40,297 nucleotides of DNA, taken from contig JANYEC010000027.1 in NCBI GenBank assembly GCA_025363295.1, forward strand, positions 1 to 40,297, in the 5' to 3' direction. The notes below the pieces were generated by a model. The model ran no database searches, had not been told where the DNA came from, and worked only from the letters and a program-made list of their open reading frames with translations. Below are positions 30,905 to 39,007 of the stretch, in pieces. Made by a program: the position numbers and the translations under genes. Position 1 is the stretch's first letter. Each line of letters starts with the position of its first letter. Origin of the DNA: Akkermansiaceae bacterium. GTDB lineage: Bacteria; Verrucomicrobiota; Verrucomicrobiia; Verrucomicrobiales; Akkermansiaceae.

Positions 30905-32985
30905 TTCATGGTGAAGTCTCCGATTTTCTCGAACTCGCGCGCGCCCGATCAATCCGCCGCTTGGATCATGGGATTCTGATATGGATACTGGCCATGGGAT
31001 GTGGCGTGGCCGAGACTTGGGTGGTGACACCCACGGGTGATGATTATGCGAGCGGATCGGCGGAGACACCTTTAAAGACCTTAAACGAAGCCTTGCACCG
31101 CGCAGAAATGAGACCCGCAGGAGCGGCGGAAATTTTTCTCAAAGCAGGGAAATACAGCGTGGCTGAAACCTGTGTGATCGGCCAGCAGCATGCCTCAGTG
31201 GTGAAGGGCGCGCTGTGGATTCATGGTGAGGTGGGGGCTGTGCTGAGTGGTTTCCGGAATGTGCCGGTGGGTGCATGGACAAGGCCGGATGCGGCCACGA
31301 TGAAGCAGCTTCGCCCGGAGGTTCGTTCTCATGTGTTAGCACTTTCATTTGAGGCGTTAGGGAGCGGCGATCCCGGGCATTTGTGCAGGCGCGGTTTTAA
31401 TCTAGCAGGAAGTCGTGAGTGTCCACCGGCGTTACTGTTTGTGAGCGGGCGGGCGATGCCGCTGGCTTCGTGGCCGGATGAAGGCAGCGTGAAGCCCGGT
31501 AAAATAATCGATGCTGGGCCCGTGCTCATTCCTGATAGAGTGGCGGAGTTTTACAAAAGTGGTGGGACATTCGAGTTTAATTCAGACCGACTTGAGGCAT
31601 GGGCGCAGGAGAAGGATCTGTGGGTTGACGGAGTTTTTGGGAATCCGTGGGAATGGTCGTTTAATCGAGTGGGCAAAGTGGATGTGGCAAAAAAATCGAT
31701 CACTCTGGCCCATGGCGAAGTGAGCGGATTGCTCAGTTTGGAATGGCTGAAACCGCATTTCAAAGTTAGCAATGCGTTGTGTGAAATCAGCGTGCCAGGT
31801 GAGGTGTGGTATGACTATCAGGGTAAGCGTCTTTTACTCTATCCACCAGCAGCCGAGGATTCATGGAAGCAGGGAGCCGCATTATCGTGGACGTCCGGTC
31901 CTTTGATTCGCGTGTCCGGTGCGGACGGGGTGAAGATCGAGAGCCTAGTTCTTGGTGGCGCGCGCGATGGGCTGATAGAAATGCGGGACTCGAAGCATGT
32001 CGAGGTGACGGACGTCCGATGCGGGTTAAACGGCGGCGATGGTCTGGATGCCGAAGATTCGGAGGTGGCATTGCGTGGCTGCCGTTTCGAAGGCTGCGGT
32101 GGCCGCGGGGCAATTCTCGTGGGAGGTGATGAGGCGACTCTCCGGCCGTCGCTCCAATCCGCAGATCGTTGCGTTTTTGTGAATGATGCTTGGTGGGGAA
32201 AAATCTATCATCCTGCCTTGGAGTTACATGGAGTGGGGCAGGTAGTGAGTCATTGTATTTTTGAAGATCATCCGCACATGGCGATCGAGCTGAAGGGTAA
32301 TAATTTCGTGATTGAAGAAAATCTATTCCGGCGGATCAGCACAGGGTTCGTGGACATGGGAGCCGTGTATTTCAACTTGGGCGAGAACCCACTACGGCGA
32401 GGCTCGATAGTGCGAAACAATTTTTTCGATGATATACGGAGTGCTGATGGAATCCGCTGCGCAGTCTATCTGGATAACGCGACCGCAGGTGTGCGGGTGG
32501 AGGGGAATCTTTTCCGCAACATCGGGCAAGGGCCGGATCATTGGACCGTGATGGTCCACGGGGGCGGGTATAACAAGGTGTCAAACAATGTCTTTTTGGA
32601 TTGCCCCTTGCCCTGTGAGACGGCTTTTTTCCTAGCAACTTGGGGGCGTAACATGGTTCCTGATTATGAGAAAAAATGGCAGGCAGCGTTCGCCTCACCT
32701 GGTGCGGCGGTGCGTTTGCAAGCGTATCCTGAAGCACGGGATTTCATGAGTGAAGATCACCTTCATCAGCCGGGAATCGTGTTTTCAGGTAATGTCACTC
32801 TGAGCAGCGGCCTGGCTCCACCGAATGCCGGGCTGCGGGTAAAAGGTGGTTCGTTAGAGCAGGTAGAGGCACATGGAAACATCGCGCTGCCTGCGTCCCT
32901 TGAAGCAATCCGCAATCTTCAGGCGGCGCCAAATCTATCAGATAGCGCACGACTCATCTTGGAGCACTGGCGAAGCGTTAGATGA
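30901..32985 (+). CDS. Secreted right-handed beta-helix (PbH1 repeat) protein
   Basis: 694 residues. The ATG at 30901 overlaps the permease stop; a hydrophobic stretch at about 23-38 (HGILIWILAMGCGVAE) can act as a signal peptide despite the long n-region. After it comes VVTPTGDDYASGSAETPLKT, the usual start of parallel beta-helix polysaccharide-active proteins, and GGARDGLIEMRDSKHVEV, NGGDGLDAEDSEVALRGC, DHPHMAIELKGNNFVIEENL and HGGGYNKVSNNVF as beta-helix turns at about 350-580. Such folds are found in polysaccharide lyases, epimerases and sulfatase-associated proteins. No lyase-specific residues can be assigned. Coupling with the permease suggests they work at the same surface or uptake step. 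Confidence 0.82.
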   Translation: MIHGEVSDFLELARARSIRRLDHGILIWILAMGCGVAETWVVTPTGDDYASGSAETPLKTLNEALHRAEMRPAGAAEIFLKAGKYSVAETCVIGQQHASVVKGALWIHGEVGAVLSGFRNVPVGAWTRPDAATMKQLRPEVRSHVLALSFEALGSGDPGHLCRRGFNLAGSRECPPALLFVSGRAMPLASWPDEGSVKPGKIIDAGPVLIPDRVAEFYKSGGTFEFNSDRLEAWAQEKDLWVDGVFGNPWEWSFNRVGKVDVAKKSITLAHGEVSGLLSLEWLKPHFKVSNALCEISVPGEVWYDYQGKRLLLYPPAAEDSWKQGAALSWTSGPLIRVSGADGVKIESLVLGGARDGLIEMRDSKHVEVTDVRCGLNGGDGLDAEDSEVALRGCRFEGCGGRGAILVGGDEATLRPSLQSADRCVFVNDAWWGKIYHPALELHGVGQVVSHCIFEDHPHMAIELKGNNFVIEENLFRRISTGFVDMGAVYFNLGENPLRRGSIVRNNFFDDIRSADGIRCAVYLDNATAGVRVEGNLFRNIGQGPDHWTVMVHGGGYNKVSNNVFLDCPLPCETAFFLATWGRNMVPDYEKKWQAAFASPGAAVRLQAYPEARDFMSEDHLHQPGIVFSGNVTLSSGLAPPNAGLRVKGGSLEQVEAHGNIALPASLEAIRNLQAAPNLSDSARLILEHWRSVR

Positions 32986-33705
32986 TTACCAACGGAAGAG
33001 CAGGGGCGGGACGATGACCCGGACCGCGCCGCCTTTGTGGTCCTCGCTTTCCTCTACGGCGGAGACAACGTCGTTTTCAAACTCGACTGCGGTTCTACTT
33101 TTTTCTTCTTGAGTGACATAGGCGAGTTGCCGGAAAGCTTGGCCTGTCTGTGGATCGATGGTCGTGGTGTAGTGTTTGATCTCGATGTAAGTGATGAATT
33201 CCCAGCGGCCGGACTCTCCGGTGCCAGTTTTGCGCACGGTAGTCTTGGTAGGGTTGCCCTTTGATAGAGTGACTTCGTCAAGTGTCATGCCGACTGCGAC
33301 ATCCTTGGCCGCGATGAGGGCTTGTACTTGGATCTGACGCTGATAGAGGAGTTTCAAATTCGCCACGAAGTCAGGGTCGGTGGACGTAAACGCCCAGGTT
33401 GCGACCCAGCCAGCGATGCCATCGCGGGTGCCTTGGCCCCGGACTCGATAGATTTTCTCGGTGATGGCCTCGAGGCGGACGGTTTGATTTGCCTTGAGCG
33501 TGCCGAGTCGGTGTTGGCCATCTTTATCGGAAAAAACCGGTGCTTCTTTGATGACCTTCAGCTCGATGGGTTTTTTCAGCGTTTGTTCGAGATAGACCAC
33601 ATCAGGGTCCGCATCGAGCAGCGATTTTCGCTCGACGTGCTTGATCTGCGCTTCGAGCGGCGAAATGAGCAGAGCGGCCATTAGCGCGACGAGTTCGGGT
33701 TTCAT
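32986..33705 (-). CDS. Secreted SH3-like domain protein of unknown function
   Basis: 239 residues from the ATG at 33705, which starts a signal peptide (MKPELVALMAALLISPLEAQ). The longer frame up to 33990 lies across hemL and is unlikely. The mature protein has an SH3-type bacterial segment at about 70-110 (LGTLKANQTVRLEAITEKIY, then GIAGWVATWAF) and a C-terminal part with GMTLDEVTLSKGNPTKTTVR, GRWEFITYIEIKHY and FRQLAYVTQEEKSR, which resembles SmpA/OmlA-like periplasmic modules (MTxxEVxxxxGxP) in pattern. The gene converges with the beta-helix gene with no gap and diverges from hemL across 133 bases. Confidence 0.75.
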   Translation of the reverse strand: MKPELVALMAALLISPLEAQIKHVERKSLLDADPDVVYLEQTLKKPIELKVIKEAPVFSDKDGQHRLGTLKANQTVRLEAITEKIYRVRGQGTRDGIAGWVATWAFTSTDPDFVANLKLLYQRQIQVQALIAAKDVAVGMTLDEVTLSKGNPTKTTVRKTGTGESGRWEFITYIEIKHYTTTIDPQTGQAFRQLAYVTQEEKSRTAVEFENDVVSAVEESEDHKGGAVRVIVPPLLFRW

Positions 33706-33838
33706 CGACGTGAAAATAGTCGGATTCTCGAAAAACGAAATAGCCATTTTGCTGCGACATCGGCACGGGGCCAAATATTTGAATAAAAGACTTCTCTTCG
33801 CGATTGGACGTTCGCCGATCCTCATCCATGATCCGCCC

Positions 33839-35128
33839 ATGAATTCGCAAGGTTTGCTTTCGCAAAAAATGTTCGCCATCGCCAAACAATACATTCCCGG
33901 AGGAGTGAACTCGCCCGTGCGCGCCTTCCGCAACGTGGGGGGGGAGCCGTTCATCGTGCGCCGTGCATACGGCAGCCGGATAGAGGACATCGATGGGAAA
34001 CATTATATCGACTACATCGGTTCTTGGGGGCCAAACATTCTGGGTCACGCGCCGATCGTGATCACGAACACAATCCATGAGGTGGCAAAAAGCGGCATCT
34101 CCTTTGGGATTCCTAACATGTTTGAAATCGAAATGGCGCGCACGGTTTGTGACTGGGTGCCATCGGTGGAAAAGGTGCGCATGTGCAATTCCGGCACGGA
34201 GGCGACGATGTCCGCGATCCGCTTGGCGCGTGGCTTCACCAAGAGGGATTACATTGTTAAGTTTGATGGCTGCTATCACGGGCACAGTGATTCGTTGCTC
34301 GTGGCCGCGGGCTCAGGGGCGCTCACGCACGGCGAGCCAGATTCCGCAGGGGTGCCCAAGGCCTTTGCGGAGAAGACCATCGTTCTGCCATACAATGATC
34401 GGGAGGCACTGGAAGAGCTGTTTGCCGCCCAAGGTGAAACCATCGCAGCCGTCATCGTGGAGTCCTATCCTGCGAATGCTGGCTTAGTTTTTCCAAAACC
34501 GGGCTATCTGAATCTATTATCTTCTATCACCAGACAATATGGGGCCTTGTTGATTTTTGATGAAGTTATGACCGGCTTCCGTCTGGGCAAGGCGGGTGTG
34601 CAGGGATTAGAGAATCTAACGCCTGATCTCAGTTGTTTTGGAAAAGTCATCGGTGGCGGACTTCCTGTGGGCGCTTTTGGTGGTCGGGCGGATGTGATGG
34701 ATTTCCTCGCTCCTAACGGCCCGGTCTATCAGGCTGGCACACTCAGTGGCAATCCCTTGGCGATGGCGGCTGGCTTGGCGCAGTTGCGTGAACTGGACAA
34801 TCACTCGGGTTTCGCACGGCTGGATTCGCTTGGCGCACATTTTGAGAAAGGCCTGCGAGAATTGTTAGTGGAAAAGGGTGTGCCGCATCGATTCAACCGG
34901 GTGGGTTCGATGTTCTGTTGGTTTTTCACCGACCGCGAGATTGTCAATGTCTCGGATGTGATGAAGCAGGATTTGGAGTTCTTCAAAAGGTTCTTCTGGG
35001 CTTGTCTGGAAGAGGGGATCTATCTGGCCCCCTCACCGTATGAAACGGGCTTCATTTCACTCGCCCATACCGAGGCGGATCTGGATGATACGCTGACGGT
35101 ATTCGCTCAAGTCTTGGCGAAGATCTGA
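33839..35128 (+). CDS. hemL: Glutamate-1-semialdehyde 2,1-aminomutase
   Basis: 429 residues from the ATG at 33839 (MNSQGLLSQKMFAIAKQYIP); the frame is open from 33641 but the upstream part is not homologous. Motifs include GGVNSPVRAFRNVGGEPFIV, MCNSGTEATMSAIRLARG, KFDGCYHGHSD, LLIFDEVMTGFRLG and the PLP lysine K269 in CFGKVIGGGLPVGAFGG. It converts glutamate-1-semialdehyde into 5-aminolevulinate, the C5 route to haem and other tetrapyrroles. A G8 run at about 33937-33944 (codons GTG GGG GGG GAG) lies in frame here, showing that such runs also occur in an intact essential gene of this window. Confidence 0.96.
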   Translation: MNSQGLLSQKMFAIAKQYIPGGVNSPVRAFRNVGGEPFIVRRAYGSRIEDIDGKHYIDYIGSWGPNILGHAPIVITNTIHEVAKSGISFGIPNMFEIEMARTVCDWVPSVEKVRMCNSGTEATMSAIRLARGFTKRDYIVKFDGCYHGHSDSLLVAAGSGALTHGEPDSAGVPKAFAEKTIVLPYNDREALEELFAAQGETIAAVIVESYPANAGLVFPKPGYLNLLSSITRQYGALLIFDEVMTGFRLGKAGVQGLENLTPDLSCFGKVIGGGLPVGAFGGRADVMDFLAPNGPVYQAGTLSGNPLAMAAGLAQLRELDNHSGFARLDSLGAHFEKGLRELLVEKGVPHRFNRVGSMFCWFFTDREIVNVSDVMKQDLEFFKRFFWACLEEGIYLAPSPYETGFISLAHTEADLDDTLTVFAQVLAKI

Positions 35129-35251
35129 GGGATCGGATTCCGAGTCCCCGGTGATTGTTGTGTTTCTAGGTTGCGCGGATGGGTGGTGGAAGCCACTCTG
35201 CGGGCGCTTCCGGGCTCGTCCGCGTGGTGAAAATTTTCTTGGTTAAAATCG

Positions 35252-35914
35252 ATGAATAAACCCAGTGGAGAACCGTCCAAGAGCGCGCAGGGGCCTACCG
35301 GTTCCATCGATCTGGAGATTTCCATGGATGATCCTGACGATGACTTCCGTTTGGTCGCTCTGGCGCAGAAAGGAGATTTGAAATCTTATGATGCGCTCGT
35401 CACCCGCCACCGGGGAAGGATATTCGCCATGATTCGTAACATGATCCACCAAGAAGCTGATGCATGGGACCTCTCCCAAGAGGTTTTTATCAAGGCATGG
35501 CATGCGCTACCCAGGTTTGAGGCCAAGGCGCGCTTTTCCACATGGCTCTATCGGATCGCGCACAACGTGGTTTATGACTGGACGCGAAAGCGAAAAATCG
35601 TGAGCGCAGGTGAGCTGAACGATGCGATTTTTGAAAGGGAGCGAATTGAGTCTGGCTCATTTACGACGCCCTCGGGAGGTGAGTCGCCGGATGATTTGAT
35701 GTCACTCGGGGAGCTGCGGCTCAAAATTCAAATCGCACTCGACAAGCTTTCCCCGGAGCACCGGGAAGTGGTCCTTTTAAAAGACGTGCAAGGGCTATCT
35801 TATAAGGAAATCGCCGAAACCATGGCCAGCACCCTCGGCACGGTCATGAGTCGGCTTTATTACGCGCGTCAGAAACTCCAAACCTTGCTAAAAGATGAAT
35901 ATGAATCCAGATGA
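35252..35914 (+). CDS. ECF (RpoE-like) RNA polymerase sigma factor
   Basis: 220 residues. An acidic N-terminal extension of about 30 residues (SIDLEISMDDPDDDFRLVAL) leads into sigma region 2 (DALVTRHRGRIFAMIRNM, then QEADAWDLSQEVFIKAWHAL, RFSTWLYRIAHNVVYDWTRKRK). An acidic linker follows, and region 4 has LDKLSPEHREVVLLKDVQG, LSYKEIAETMASTLGTVMSR and LYYARQKLQ, a helix-turn-helix for the -35 element. ECF sigmas with this spacing direct transcription of envelope-stress or surface-function regulons. The stop overlaps the anti-sigma gene start by 20 bases, so expression is coupled, the usual sigma/anti-sigma arrangement. Confidence 0.94.
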   Translation: MNKPSGEPSKSAQGPTGSIDLEISMDDPDDDFRLVALAQKGDLKSYDALVTRHRGRIFAMIRNMIHQEADAWDLSQEVFIKAWHALPRFEAKARFSTWLYRIAHNVVYDWTRKRKIVSAGELNDAIFERERIESGSFTTPSGGESPDDLMSLGELRLKIQIALDKLSPEHREVVLLKDVQGLSYKEIAETMASTLGTVMSRLYYARQKLQTLLKDEYESR

Positions 35915-36482
35915 AGCAACTTTGGCCCTATGGCTAGATGACGAATTGGAAGGCGAACCGCTCGCTGCCTTTGAAGCATCGGTGATCGGCCATCCCGAAC
36001 ACATCGCTGCCCGCTTGGAAACCCGGCGGTGGCGGTCGCTGATGGCTTCGGCAATTCCGGCGGTCGTCGAGCCTCCGTATCCAGATTTTTTCAACAGTCG
36101 CATTGCGCAAGCGATCCGTGAGCAAACCCCAAAGCGAGGGATCGAGAGAAAACCAGCGAGTATTTGGCAATCATTGTTGGTTCCGATGGCCGCCTGTGCG
36201 GGTTTGGTTTTTGCCTTCTGGCTCGGCACCAAAACACAAGGGCCCCCGGAGATCGACGTGACCGGTGCACCACGGGCTATCCCGGTGGAACAGTTAGTTT
36301 ATACTCCGGAAAATGGAGTGGATGCCGAGTTGTATTCGAGCGGTGGGAACTCGCCGACCGTGATTGTTTTGAACGGAGTTCGGGCGATTCCTGATGCAAC
36401 GGATTTCTCTCAAACGACCAGTATTCCGGTGGGCCGTGAGATCGACTCGACGGCCCAAGCTCAAGACCCGATGGAGCCATGA
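35895..36482 (+). CDS. Putative membrane anti-sigma factor
   Basis: 195 residues, with starts at 35895 or, six bases on, 35901 (MNPDEATLALWLDDELEG). The N-terminal 75 residues are an anti-sigma-like helical domain (LALWLDDELEGEPLAAFEAS, HIAARLETRRWRSLM) without the zinc-binding HxxxCxxC motif of ZAS proteins. A single membrane helix (SLLVPMAACAGLVFAFWLGT, about 90-110) leads to an 85-residue periplasmic tail. This is the topology of cytoplasm-facing anti-sigma factors released by regulated proteolysis. Direct overlap with the sigma gene on one side and with the secreted-protein gene (ATGA at 36479) on the other implies one transcript. Confidence 0.8.
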   Translation: MNMNPDEATLALWLDDELEGEPLAAFEASVIGHPEHIAARLETRRWRSLMASAIPAVVEPPYPDFFNSRIAQAIREQTPKRGIERKPASIWQSLLVPMAACAGLVFAFWLGTKTQGPPEIDVTGAPRAIPVEQLVYTPENGVDAELYSSGGNSPTVIVLNGVRAIPDATDFSQTTSIPVGREIDSTAQAQDPMEP

Positions 36483-36982
36483 AGGGACGCCAGTGGATCA
36501 TGACCTGCCTCGCCATGGCGATTTGCGCCCTTCCGAGTTTGGTATCCGCGCAGGACGATCCGGGCAAAACGATTATGGGTCGAGTGTGTGTGACCGTCTA
36601 TTATGCCACGAATGGCGATCCCACTGTTGCCGGAAAACAAGCAGCGGCTGTGCCCCGTGAGATGGAAAAGCGCCTGCGACAGAAAAAGCAGTTGAGTTTT
36701 AAAAGCTACCGGGCACTTGGCCAAGACGTGCAGCCGTTGCTTCGAACCTATGAGAGCTGGGCTCAGCCATTGAAGCCATCGGACGAAGTGATGGTGAGAT
36801 TTGAAGCCAACAGTCTTCCCACGGAGAAGCTGATGAAATTGGATCTAGAACTTTGGCTCGGTCGGAAAAAAATTCTCAAAACGAATGCTCGTTTGGAGGA
36901 CAATCACCCCTTGTTTGTGTTAGGCCCTGAATGGCGTGCTGGACGCTTGATCATCGCGGTTGCCCTTGCGCCCAAGGAATAA
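36479..36982 (+). CDS. Secreted hypothetical protein in the sigma-factor operon
   Basis: 167 residues with a signal peptide (MKGRQWIMTCLAMAICALPS, cleaved near LVSAQDD). The remainder is a small, mixed alpha/beta domain: GRVCVTVYYATNGDPTVAGK, a helical REMEKRLRQKKQLSFKSYRAL and a strand-rich DEVMVRFEANSLPTEKLMKL, ending RLIIAVALAPKE. I do not recognise the family. Translation is coupled to the anti-sigma gene by a four-base overlap, so it probably acts in the periplasm on whatever signal the sigma system monitors. Confidence 0.75.
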   Translation: MKGRQWIMTCLAMAICALPSLVSAQDDPGKTIMGRVCVTVYYATNGDPTVAGKQAAAVPREMEKRLRQKKQLSFKSYRALGQDVQPLLRTYESWAQPLKPSDEVMVRFEANSLPTEKLMKLDLELWLGRKKILKTNARLEDNHPLFVLGPEWRAGRLIIAVALAPKE

Positions 36983-37001
36983 CCTCATTCATACTGTGCC
37001 C

Positions 37002-37694
37002 ATGAAATACGCAATTGGCATTTGGCTGACCTTCGCCACATGGGCACTTGGAGGAACTTTGGATTTCAAGGAACTGTCCAAAGAAATCAATGCCGAAGCG
37101 GATGCCATGAGCACCTCTGCCGAATTTGAATTTACTAACAAGACAAACAAAGCAATCACGATTAAAAAATGTGACCCGGGTTGCTCATGTGTCGCCGTCC
37201 GGATTTCGGATGGGAAACTTCGCTACGAGCCAGGTGAATCGGGTGTAATCAGTGCGAAATTCGACATGACGAATTTTTCCGGGACAGTGGACAAAGTGAT
37301 CGCTTTGTTTCTGGATGAAGATCCCGTGGATAAGCCATCCCAGGTTCTCAAATTAAAAATCAATATTCCGGTGCTCGTCGCGCTCGAACCCAAGACCCTC
37401 AAATGGAATCTCGGCGCAAGTACCACCTCCCAAACGATTCACATCAAAGTCATCGAAGGGCAAACCATCCACGTCATGAACGTGAAATCCTCATCTGAGG
37501 CATTCACCTTGAAACTGAATACCTTGGAGGATGGCAAGCTCTACGATTTGATTGTCACACCTAACGCAATGGAGACGCCCGGTATTGGGGTGTTCCGTGT
37601 GGAGACAGATTGTAAAATTCAAAAGCATCGGATCCAGCAAGCATTCGGCGTGGTGCGCAAACCGACGCCTGCTGAAATGACTAACAAACCATGA
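37002..37694 (+). CDS. DUF1573 domain secreted protein
   Basis: 230 residues from the ATG at 37002 (MKYAIGIWLTFATWALGG, a signal peptide); the frame is also open back to 36960. The body shows the DUF1573 pattern, an immunoglobulin-like fold: EFEFTNKTNKAITIKKCDPG, CSCVAVRISDGKLRYEPGES, then SGTVDKVIALFLDEDPVD. The paired cysteines (CDPGCSC) after the KAI strand are typical of the family. DUF1573 proteins in Bacteroidetes and PVC bacteria often sit beside rhodanese-like genes, as here. It overlaps the rhodanese start by four bases and follows the secreted protein after 19 bases. Confidence 0.88.
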   Translation: MKYAIGIWLTFATWALGGTLDFKELSKEINAEADAMSTSAEFEFTNKTNKAITIKKCDPGCSCVAVRISDGKLRYEPGESGVISAKFDMTNFSGTVDKVIALFLDEDPVDKPSQVLKLKINIPVLVALEPKTLKWNLGASTTSQTIHIKVIEGQTIHVMNVKSSSEAFTLKLNTLEDGKLYDLIVTPNAMETPGIGVFRVETDCKIQKHRIQQAFGVVRKPTPAEMTNKP

Positions 37695-38152
37695 ATACGC
37701 TCGGCCAATTGGCAGCGATCATTGCGATCTCATTTGCCGCTGCGGAGGTGACTTTTCTGGTAAAGGGGCCACCCGTTAGGACATTCTTGTGTGACCCCGC
37801 CGCTCTCAAGCCTGACGAAATCTGTCTAGAGCAAATCCCTAAGGATACTAAAATCCTATGGGTCGATGCACGTCCAAGAAAGAAGTGGGAGAAATCCGGC
37901 CTTCCCGGGTCCGTGCTTTGGAACCTCGATCCAACAGAAAATAATCAAAAGTTCGAGGCGGAGATTGTTCCCCAAATATTAGAGACTTCTCGCGTGATCG
38001 TCTATTGCGGGGATGAAAACTGCGGCCTGAGCCGTGAAGTCGCCAAGCGGATTCGGGCGCTCGACCTCGGGCCTGAGGTTCTTGTTTTACGCGGGGGTTG
38101 GCAGGCTTTGGTCGATGCCGGTCGGATCAAGGATTCCAATCCAAAGTTTTAA
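37691..38152 (+). CDS. Exported or membrane-anchored single-domain rhodanese
   Basis: 153 residues. A hydrophobic N-terminus (LGQLAAIIAISFAAAEVTFL) can serve as signal peptide or anchor. The rhodanese domain (about 50-150) has LWVDARPRKKWEKSGLPGSV and the active-site loop VYCGDENCGLSREVAKRIR, with the catalytic Cys at 106 and a second Cys at 111. The loop form C-x4-C-x2-S is typical for the rhodanese set that neighbours DUF1573 genes; the second Cys suggests a redox or persulfide role rather than thiosulfate:cyanide sulfurtransferase. The start overlaps the DUF1573 stop. The 3' end overlaps the convergent hypothetical gene by 26 bases. Confidence 0.87.
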   Translation: MNTLGQLAAIIAISFAAAEVTFLVKGPPVRTFLCDPAALKPDEICLEQIPKDTKILWVDARPRKKWEKSGLPGSVLWNLDPTENNQKFEAEIVPQILETSRVIVYCGDENCGLSREVAKRIRALDLGPEVLVLRGGWQALVDAGRIKDSNPKF

Positions 38153-38963
38153 GATTCATTGCCTCAAGGTAAGGCGCTTGCGGATTGTCTTCCGTGTTCC
38201 AGCGAAGCACTACGGTGCATGCCTTCGCCTTGCCATAGCTGAGGCTGTAGGTGCCATCTTCAAGCATGGTGCCGATTTTCGACTGCCTACCAAAATAAGC
38301 TCGGGCGATTTCCTTGGTGTTATCGCGAGGCAGCAGTTTGAGAGTGAGCTTCTTTTCCCGGTTAGGCACCCGCTCATCGTTGCAGGATGCGACTGCCGAA
38401 ATGATGACTTGGAAGCTGCCGGGTTTGTCTGAAGGAGATCTAGCGAACGCGGCCAAGCGACCGCCGAAAGAGTCGAGAAATGGATCCGCTACAATTTTTG
38501 GCTTACCTGACCCACGAGTTCTTACGAGAATCGTTTGGTTATTTGTTAGATTATTACCCGCAGCGAAATCCACGTTGTAATAAATATCCGTCACTTGCTC
38601 GACCACGTTGCTTTCCTGCGCCTCGATGAGCAGATTACTCGGGGAGGGCAGCGGTCCGGCGAGGCACGATTTTACGAGCTCCGCCTCTGGGGTCTTCGTC
38701 TCGATGAGAGACAATCGTTCAGGAAGCGATTTGGCAGCGAGAAATTTTTCCAAAACATCATTGGCGCTCTTGCCCGGCGTTTCGGGTTCGATTCCTTCAG
38801 GTAGTTTGGGAGCTGGCTGAGTGATAGAGGGCAGTTCTGGAGTGGGAACGGGCAATGGAGGTGTGGTTTCCGGGGTGGAAGCCGATGGTTTCTGGGTGGG
38901 CGGATTGTTTTCTGGAAGAATACTGAGGACGGTGGACCGTATTGCGCCAATGATAAATGACAC
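38127..38963 (-). CDS. Hypothetical protein, probably 5'-truncated by an insertion sequence
   Basis: 278 residues if started at the GTG at 38963; the frame also runs on to 39119, but that part is antisense-frame sequence of the transposase. The start is SFIIGAIRSTVLSILPENNP, which reads like the tail of a membrane helix, followed by a Pro/Thr-rich linker (PPLPVPTPELPSITQPAPKL). After this come a helical DVLEKFLAAKSLPERLSLI and a strand-rich C-terminal domain (VDFAAGNNLTNNQTILVRTR, FGGRLAAFARSPSDKPGSFQ, SYGKAKACTVVLRWNTED). This resembles conserved Verrucomicrobia hypothetical proteins with one N-terminal membrane segment. The missing beginning was probably lost when the adjacent IS inserted. 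Confidence 0.65.
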   Translation of the reverse strand: MSFIIGAIRSTVLSILPENNPPTQKPSASTPETTPPLPVPTPELPSITQPAPKLPEGIEPETPGKSANDVLEKFLAAKSLPERLSLIETKTPEAELVKSCLAGPLPSPSNLLIEAQESNVVEQVTDIYYNVDFAAGNNLTNNQTILVRTRGSGKPKIVADPFLDSFGGRLAAFARSPSDKPGSFQVIISAVASCNDERVPNREKKLTLKLLPRDNTKEIARAYFGRQSKIGTMLEDGTYSLSYGKAKACTVVLRWNTEDNPQAPYLEAMNLKTLDWNP

Positions 38964-38981
38964 CGGAGGAGGTAGGTCGTT

Positions 38982-39007
38982 GCGCCAGGATTCATGACAC
39001 CTGGCGC
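38982..39007. repeat. Inverted repeat at the transposase 3' end, possible IS boundary
   Basis: GCGCCAGG (38982-38989) and CCTGGCGC (39000-39007) are exact inverted copies, ten bases apart, spanning the transposase stop codon. The position between the transposase and the truncated hypothetical gene fits an IS end or a terminator of the transposase transcript. The opposite IS end is outside the window, so terminal-repeat identity cannot be checked. Confidence 0.45.

Noticed and set aside
33937..33944. Second G8 run, in hemL
   Set aside because: It is in frame, codes for Val-Gly-Gly-Glu at a conserved position, and the gene is intact and probably essential. I treat it as ordinary codon content, though it shows that G8 alone is not proof of a switch.
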